Positions 59,190 through 64,000 of a stretch of 64,000 nucleotides of DNA are shown one piece after another; the stretch's first letter is position 1; the number at the start of each line of letters is the position of its first letter. Where the stretch lies: NCBI GenBank assembly GCA_030272155.1, contig CP126193.1, positions 3,720,001 to 3,784,000 of the forward strand, in the 5' to 3' direction. The notes below the pieces were generated by a model. The model made no database searches. It was not told the origin of the DNA and saw only the letters and a list, made by a program, of their open reading frames with translations. Position numbers and translations under genes: made by a program. The DNA comes from Tetradesmus obliquus (Eukaryota; Chlorophyta; Chlorophyceae; Sphaeropleales; Scenedesmaceae).

Positions 59190-62100
59190 TGGCAACTGCT
59201 GCAGCAGCAGGAACCTGGCCTGTAGCCACATGACCTGGTGAATGTCGCCTGTGCACAATCGATTCTAAAGGAGACTATGGAATTCTCAACACACCTAGGC
59301 TTCTTTCGTTGTTCTTGACTCTGCATGCTGCCGCCTTTCTGCCGTCCCATACCCTGCCTGTGAATCTCAGGCGTGCTGCAACAGTGCTTGCCTCATGAGC
59401 ACCAGCACCAGCACCAGCAATGGCAGCATATGCATTGCTACAGCACCCTAACCAGGTCCTCATCACAGCAAGCCAGCACAGCGGACAGTGACGATGAAGA
59501 CGAGTCCGAAGATGCCACTCCTGCAGCCAGCAGCAGCAGCAGCAGCAGCGACGGCCCCACTGCCGCTGCTGCTGCCAAGCCGCAGCCTGAGAAGCCGTTG
59601 CGGGTGGAGCGGCTGCTGGCCAACTTGGGCTACGGCAAGCGCCAGGAGTGCGCCCTCATGCTCAAGCGGCGGCGCGTGGTGTATGCAGACAGCGGCAAGC
59701 CAGCAAAGGTGCGGGGCGCTGCCACAGCAGTGCTTATGAGTGGTTTGCTGGTGCATGTCATGCGGGCATTAGTGTGGCTAGTGCACTCGCAGCAGAGGTG
59801 GAGCAGCGGCTGATGGGCAGCAGCATGGGCTGCTACTGCAGCAGCAGCGGCGGCAGCAGTTGATTGGCCAGTCAGGTCTGTGCTCCAGAGCCCATTCTAA
59901 ACACTCCTTCAGCAGAAGCAGGGCGTGGTGTACGCCAGCAGCGGCAAGCTGGCAAAGGTGCATGGCTCATGCTGTGGGCTACTGCCAGCCATGCTGGCGT
60001 TGCAGCTAGCACACTTGACGCCACAGCCTAGTCAGACACTTCTCTGGCGCTCAACCTGCAACTGCTGCAGCAGCAGACACAAGGCTGGTCGTAGAACTGC
60101 CAACGCTGCTGAATATAAACATCAATGGTTGCATTGGTGCGTCCTTGGCTTGTAACTTTGGCTTCCTTTTGGACTGGCCGCAGGTGGGTGAGAAGGCGCT
60201 GGCAGGGCAGCTGCTGCAGCAGTGCGCACAAGATGCTGGCAGTGGGTTTTCCATTGCGGTAGTAGTGACCAGTGTCTGCCTCCTGCATTTCTGTCATGCC
60301 GCCGCAGGTGGGTGAGAAGGCGTTGGCAGGGCAGCTGCTGCTGGATGGTGAGCCCCTGGACCCTGCCCCGCCCTTGGCTATCCTGCTGCACAAGCCTACA
60401 GGCTACGTGGTGACGTCACCCGAGGATGAGAATGTGACAGACCCCAAGATCTATGACCTGCTGCCATACAGGTGGGCGGGAGGGCATGTTGGCGTGTTGC
60501 AGGAGTTGGTGCAGCGGCTTGTGTTTGCTACGCTGTGTGGTGCTGTTGCAGCCGTGCTGTTGGGTGTGCACATGTGTGCATGTAGGCTCGGCCAACTGGG
60601 TTCGCTTGCGGCCTTGCAGCCTGCAACCTTTCAGGCTGGCAGCGCGTTGCCACTGACATGTAGGTAATGCACGGTCTGCTTGCCATGCTGATCGCTCTCT
60701 GTTTTCCCGCCATGCATGTGAGTTTTCCAAGGATCTTCGATGTCCCCTGTCTGCGTGTTCCACAGGTTTGGCAGGCGGCGGCCGTTCCTGTCAGCCATTG
60801 GCCGCCTGGACAAGGAGACCTCGGGGCTGCTGATGCTGACTGATGACGGCAAGCTGCTGCACAGCATACAGTCGCCCGCGCGAGGTGCGGCACAGCAGCA
60901 GCAGCAGCAGCAGCAGCAATTGCTATGAAAAGGGCAGCAAGGCGGCAGGCTGGCTGTGTACCCTATACAGCTTCAGCTCAGGCTTTGGGCAATTGTAGCA
61001 GCCTGCATTGAGTTCCTGGCACTACACCCGGAATACAGTAGCCGCAATGCTTTCTGGGCGATGTTGCAGGAGCGGCACGTCACGTATATATCCTGCAGCT
61101 TGCTGTTGGCTGTTCAGCACCAGTACTTGTGGCTGTGGTTGCTCACCCATGTCATCGCAACATACGTACTACATATGCGCTGCATGTGTTTCTTCTTACC
61201 ACCTGTCCAGGCATCTGGAAGCTGTACACAGCCACACTGGCCGCCCCGCTGACCGGCAAGGAGGCAGCGGCAGCGGTGCGCCGCTTTGGCAGCGGCACTA
61301 TGCAGCTGGTGGGTGACCGCAGCCCGCTGCTGCCTGCTGGGCTGCGCATGCTGGATGATGTTACGGCAGAGGTGGCCATCTGTGAGGGGCGCTACCACCA
61401 GGTGGGTGGGGCGTGGGGTGTTGTGCTGTTGCAGCACTGCAACAGCAGCAGTGCAACATCAGCAGTGCTGCAGCATTGGGAACGTCGACGTTGCGGTGCT
61501 GTTGCAGCAGTGCTGCGCTGATGTGGCGATGCTGAGTGATGACTGTTTGCTGTGTATGATAGCAGAGGCGGCCATCTGCGAGGGCAGGTACCACCAGGTG
61601 GGTGGCGCGCATGGTGGTGCTGTTGTGCTGATGTTGCGGCGCTGAGCGAGTTACTATTTGCTGGATGACGTCGCGGCAGAAGTGGCCATCTGCGAAGGAC
61701 GACACCACCAGGTGGGTGGCGCGCATAGTAGTGCTGTTGCGCTGATGTGGCGATGCTGAGTGAGCGCGTGCTTGTTTGCCCGTGTGTGTGGCGGCAGAGG
61801 TGGCCATCTGTGAGGGCAGGTACCACCAGGTGGGCGGGCAATCAATTGTTTGTTCGAACCACATGCTGCTGGCTGGTGCTGTGCTGCCGCTGCAGACCCA
61901 ACGCACGTTTGCGACCATCAGGCGCAGGCATTGCTCGCGCATTGCTCGCAGGCAGTGCTCGCGCTGGTGGCTGACTGCAACTAAACGACAAGTGCTGCTG
62001 GTGCTACTTGCTTGCCACTGCAGATTCGGCGCATGTTTGCATCCATAGGTAGGGAGGTGGTGGCGCTGCACCGCAACGCCATCGGCGGCCTGGCCCTGGC

Positions 62101-62581
62101 TGACTGTGGCGTGGCTGAGGGCGCCTGGGCCTTTGCCACCCAGCAGCAGATGGCAGCAGTACTGGCAGGGCCTGACCTACAAGAGGGCATCCAGCAGCAG
62201 CAGCAGCAGGATGAGGCGCAGGCAGGAGCAGCAGCGGAGGATGAAGCTAGCCAGCAGGGCGCAGCAGCTGGCATTAGCAGCGGCCGGCGCCGGAAACAAA
62301 GTGCTGCGCCTGCTGACGCAGGAAGCTTGCAAGGTGTCAAGCAGCAGCAGGATAATGCAGCTTGGTTTGCGGCAGGCGCTGAAGCAAGCAGCAGCAGCGA
62401 ACAAATTTCCGCTGATCAGCTAGCTGAGGCATCAGATGATGCTGACGAAGACGACGATGTTGAGCTGCTGTTGGATGAGGAGCAGTCGGTGCGGCGCTAC
62501 ACGAGCAGCAGCAGGTGGCAGAAGCGGCGCGCAGCCATTGCCAGCAGCTTGCAGCGCAGGCAGAAACAGCCCGCGGAGTGA
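59004..62581 (+). CDS. RsuA/RluB-type rRNA pseudouridine synthase, probably organellar
   Basis: Six exons, 59004-59127, 59371-59708, 60308-60471, 60766-60884, 61211-61401 and 62024-62581, join in phase (497 residues). Residues 1-40 (MAASALRLRSLSLCCCHSSS...) are a plastid/mitochondrial transit peptide; an acidic, Ser-rich linker follows. An S4 RNA-binding domain (VERLLANLGYGKRQECALML) leads into the catalytic domain. The catalytic Asp sits in GRLDKETSGLLMLTDDG, and the second motif is EGRYHQ joined to IRRMFASIG across the last intron. The enzyme isomerises a uridine in rRNA to pseudouridine. The C-terminal 120 residues are Gln/Ala/Asp-rich and outside the family core. The gene carries three sets of duplicated exon edges (listed as repeats). 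It lies 300 bp behind the OPR-like gene on the same strand. Confidence 0.9.
59672..59960 (+). repeat. Duplicated exon end (S4 exon) in the pseudouridine synthase gene
   Basis: 59672-59710, coding RRVVYADSGKPAK plus donor GT, is repeated at 59921-59960 (GVVYASSGKLAK plus GT). The second copy lies in the intron and has an AG (AGCAG) upstream. Confidence 0.85.
60181..60340 (+). repeat. Duplicated exon start (acceptor plus 34 bp) in the pseudouridine synthase gene
   Basis: The segment CAGGTGGGTGAGAAGGCG and on to GGGCAGCTGCTG occurs at 60181 and 60305, offset 124 bp, each preceded by GCCG. Only the second continues into the LLLDGEPLDPAPP reading frame. Confidence 0.9.
61362..61829 (+). repeat. 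Four tandem copies of the active-site exon end, each with a donor GT
   Basis: Copies end at 61401 (functional exon), 61597, 61711 and 61829. All code for a version of AE(V/A)AICEGR(Y/H)HQ and are followed by GTGGG. Each extra copy also has GCAG just before it. The intervening 115-bp unit (GTGCTGTTG...GCTGATG, CGATGCTGAG-like) is repeated too. Confidence 0.93.
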
Positions 62582-63606
62582 GCTGGTGGCGTGTAGCAGG
62601 CCTGAGAATGGTCTTTCTGTAGCAGATGTGTCGCTTGTATAAAGGATTGCAGATGACACACTTTGCGCTCGTGCAAGCAGTTGGGCCTCTTGTCATTTTG
62701 ATGGCAGTGCCGTGAACCTCAGGCCACTGTAGGCTTACACTTGGGTCCGGAACTAGCGTTGAGAGTTTGCAGGGGGAAAACACGTTCCAAAGCACAATGC
62801 AACATACTGCTAACTCACATATAGCTACTCGGGTAAGCCCACACATGTTGGAGGATAGATGTTGCAGTTTGGGAAGCTCGCTGTTTGCGAGCTCCACCGT
62901 GGAGCTGTGACGGCGATGCCGCCCGGTTTGCAGGCTGCTATCACAGCCGCTGCTCATGCCATGCAAGCGCACTGCCGCGTGCGCAAGGTGGCGCCAGTTG
63001 GCCCCGCACCAAGCTCTCAAAAAGATACGCGAGAACTTGTTACACTCTCGCGCCAGCACACGCATTCAACGCACGTGCCAAGCACACGCGCCAAGCACTG
63101 CAAACCAAGAAGCAACAGCATGCTTCGCACATGTGTTTTAGCTGTCCCACTGCCGCACAGTTCAAGGCGGCAAAGAACAGCAGGGCCCGTCGCTTGGGTG
63201 CCATCAGCCAGCTGGCAGCTGATTCAGCAGTCTGACGGTGCCTGAGCTGCAAGCGTTCGTTTCAGGGAACATTGCAGCTCCACAATCCAGTGAAACCGAG
63301 GCGCAGCAGTCAGGCAAGCTACAGCAGGTGCTGCAGTGTGATCAGCCAGCCGCCAAGGCATGCCCAACACACACACACCGAAAGTGGCAGACACACACAG
63401 TGTCGCCAACGACACGTCACAATCACGCACACAGCAACATGTGGCGCACAGCACGAGCTTCAGCAGCACACGCCGTGCAATGCACATCACACAACAGCTA
63501 GCTGCCACTCACACGTACACACACAACACATCACGAAGTATAGAATACCGCAGCACCAAGTACATCTCCACACCCCTCACAACTGCCTACCCCAGCTGCA
63601 CTTGGC
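62582..63606. other. Convergent 3' UTRs / intergenic
   Basis: The minus-strand TGTAA at 63040-63044 may end the ThrRS transcript. No gene supported; a long GCA/CA-rich stretch lies at 63350-63540. Confidence 0.5.
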
Positions 63607-63783
63607 TCAGCTCTCAGCTGCCGGCTGCTGCTGCTCCTGCTGCTGGCTGTCCGCATGGCTGGCAAAGGCGCTGGCTTGGCTGCGGCTGTCGCGCTCCTTG
63701 GACAGCACGGCCACAAGGTCTGCCACCTTGTGCATGCCGTGCACCACGTTGTCGCGCGTGCGCACGTTCACGGTACCGTTTTC
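63607..63783 (-). CDS. Threonyl-tRNA synthetase, last exon (partial gene)
   Basis: The exon starts after the acceptor CCTGCAG and encodes 58 residues: ENGTVNVRTRDNVVHG, MHKVADLVAVLSKERD and a Gln/Ala/Ser-rich tail ending PAAES. The first motif is the conserved end of the ThrRS anticodon-binding domain (VNVRTRDN.VHG). The enzyme charges tRNA-Thr. The preceding exon, which should end near VVGE, is not found before the window edge, so the rest of the gene lies beyond 64000. Whether the product is cytosolic or organellar cannot be told from this part. Confidence 0.75.
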   Translation of the reverse strand, partial: ENGTVNVRTRDNVVHGMHKVADLVAVLSKERDSRSQASAFASHADSQQQEQQQPAAES

Positions 63784-64000
63784 CTGCAGGACAGATGTGA
63801 AGTCAGGCGGTAAAACCGTAAGCACGTGTGCATGTATATGTTGGCGCCACGGGGCGCAGCTGACCATGCTGTAAGGCATGATGATGTAGAGGCAACACGC
63901 GTGCGCTGGCGCTGTCACGACACCAAAGTCCCACCAAGCCGAGCCACTACAGGCAGCGCCAGAACCTGCTGCATGCCGACGCGCCCCGTGCGCATGGGCC

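Noticed and set aside
61845-61860. GTTCGAAC resembling a tRNA T-loop
   Set aside because: No acceptor stem or anticodon arm can be built; it lies in an intron.

Overview
The window looks like nuclear DNA of a chlorophycean green alga, most likely Tetradesmus (Scenedesmus) obliquus or a very close relative. Genes are intron-rich with GT-AG introns, the coding sequence is rich in poly-Gln, poly-Ala and poly-Ser (CAG/CTG triplets), several proteins carry plastid-type transit peptides, and TGTAA-type poly(A) signals occur. The species call rests mainly on the CtpA protease at 14-17.7 kb. Its mature part, read exon by exon, agrees closely with what I remember of the S. obliquus D1-processing protease; this is recollection, not a search.

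Layout: (1) 1-2.3 kb, + strand, 3' part of a tubulin-tyrosine-ligase-like gene with a Cys-rich tail. (2) 5.8-6.8 kb, - strand, unidentified spliced gene. (3) 7.6-10.5 kb, - strand, PLP-dependent serine racemase / threonine dehydratase with a 21-nt microexon. (4) 10.6-13.7 kb, - strand, INO80B/PAPA-1 chromatin-remodelling subunit with two clusters of duplicated exon segments. (5) 14.0-17.7 kb, + strand, lumenal CtpA protease, divergent from (4). (6) 18.6-19.3 kb, + strand, small two-exon membrane protein. (7) 21.8-29.2 kb, - strand, a giant AP2/ERF protein of more than 2,100 residues. (8) 32.2-38.7 kb, + strand, 15-exon plastid KEA-type K+/H+ antiporter. (9) about 39.5-40.3 kb, a foldback (inverted-repeat) element. 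(10) 41.5-44.2 kb, + strand, type II membrane protein resembling a glycosyltransferase. (11) 46.3-47.1 kb, - strand, SAP domain plus twin HN1/Jupiter-like repeats. (12) 48.8-54.6 kb, - strand, protein with two cyclic-nucleotide-binding domains. (13) 55.5-58.7 kb, + strand, OPR-like organelle RNA factor. (14) 59.0-62.6 kb, + strand, organellar RsuA/RluB pseudouridine synthase. (15) 63.6-63.8 kb, - strand, last exon of threonyl-tRNA synthetase.

The genes do not form an operon-like unit, but several share an organelle theme: CtpA (photosystem II assembly), KEA (envelope ion balance), the OPR factor, the pseudouridine synthase and perhaps ThrRS (organelle gene expression), and the racemase with a putative transit peptide.

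The most unusual signal is architectural. In four genes (INO80B, CtpA, the cNBD gene, the pseudouridine synthase) short segments that span an exon-intron boundary are tandemly duplicated inside the adjacent intron. This leaves intact-looking decoy or alternative exon ends with their own AG or GT; the pseudouridine synthase has four copies of its active-site exon end. In addition, (CTG)n runs repeatedly sit directly before 3' splice sites, apparently acting as the pyrimidine tract. Exon models were built by hand from splice signals, phase and family similarity; only the 5' ends of genes (2) and (7) and one junction of gene (12) could not be resolved.
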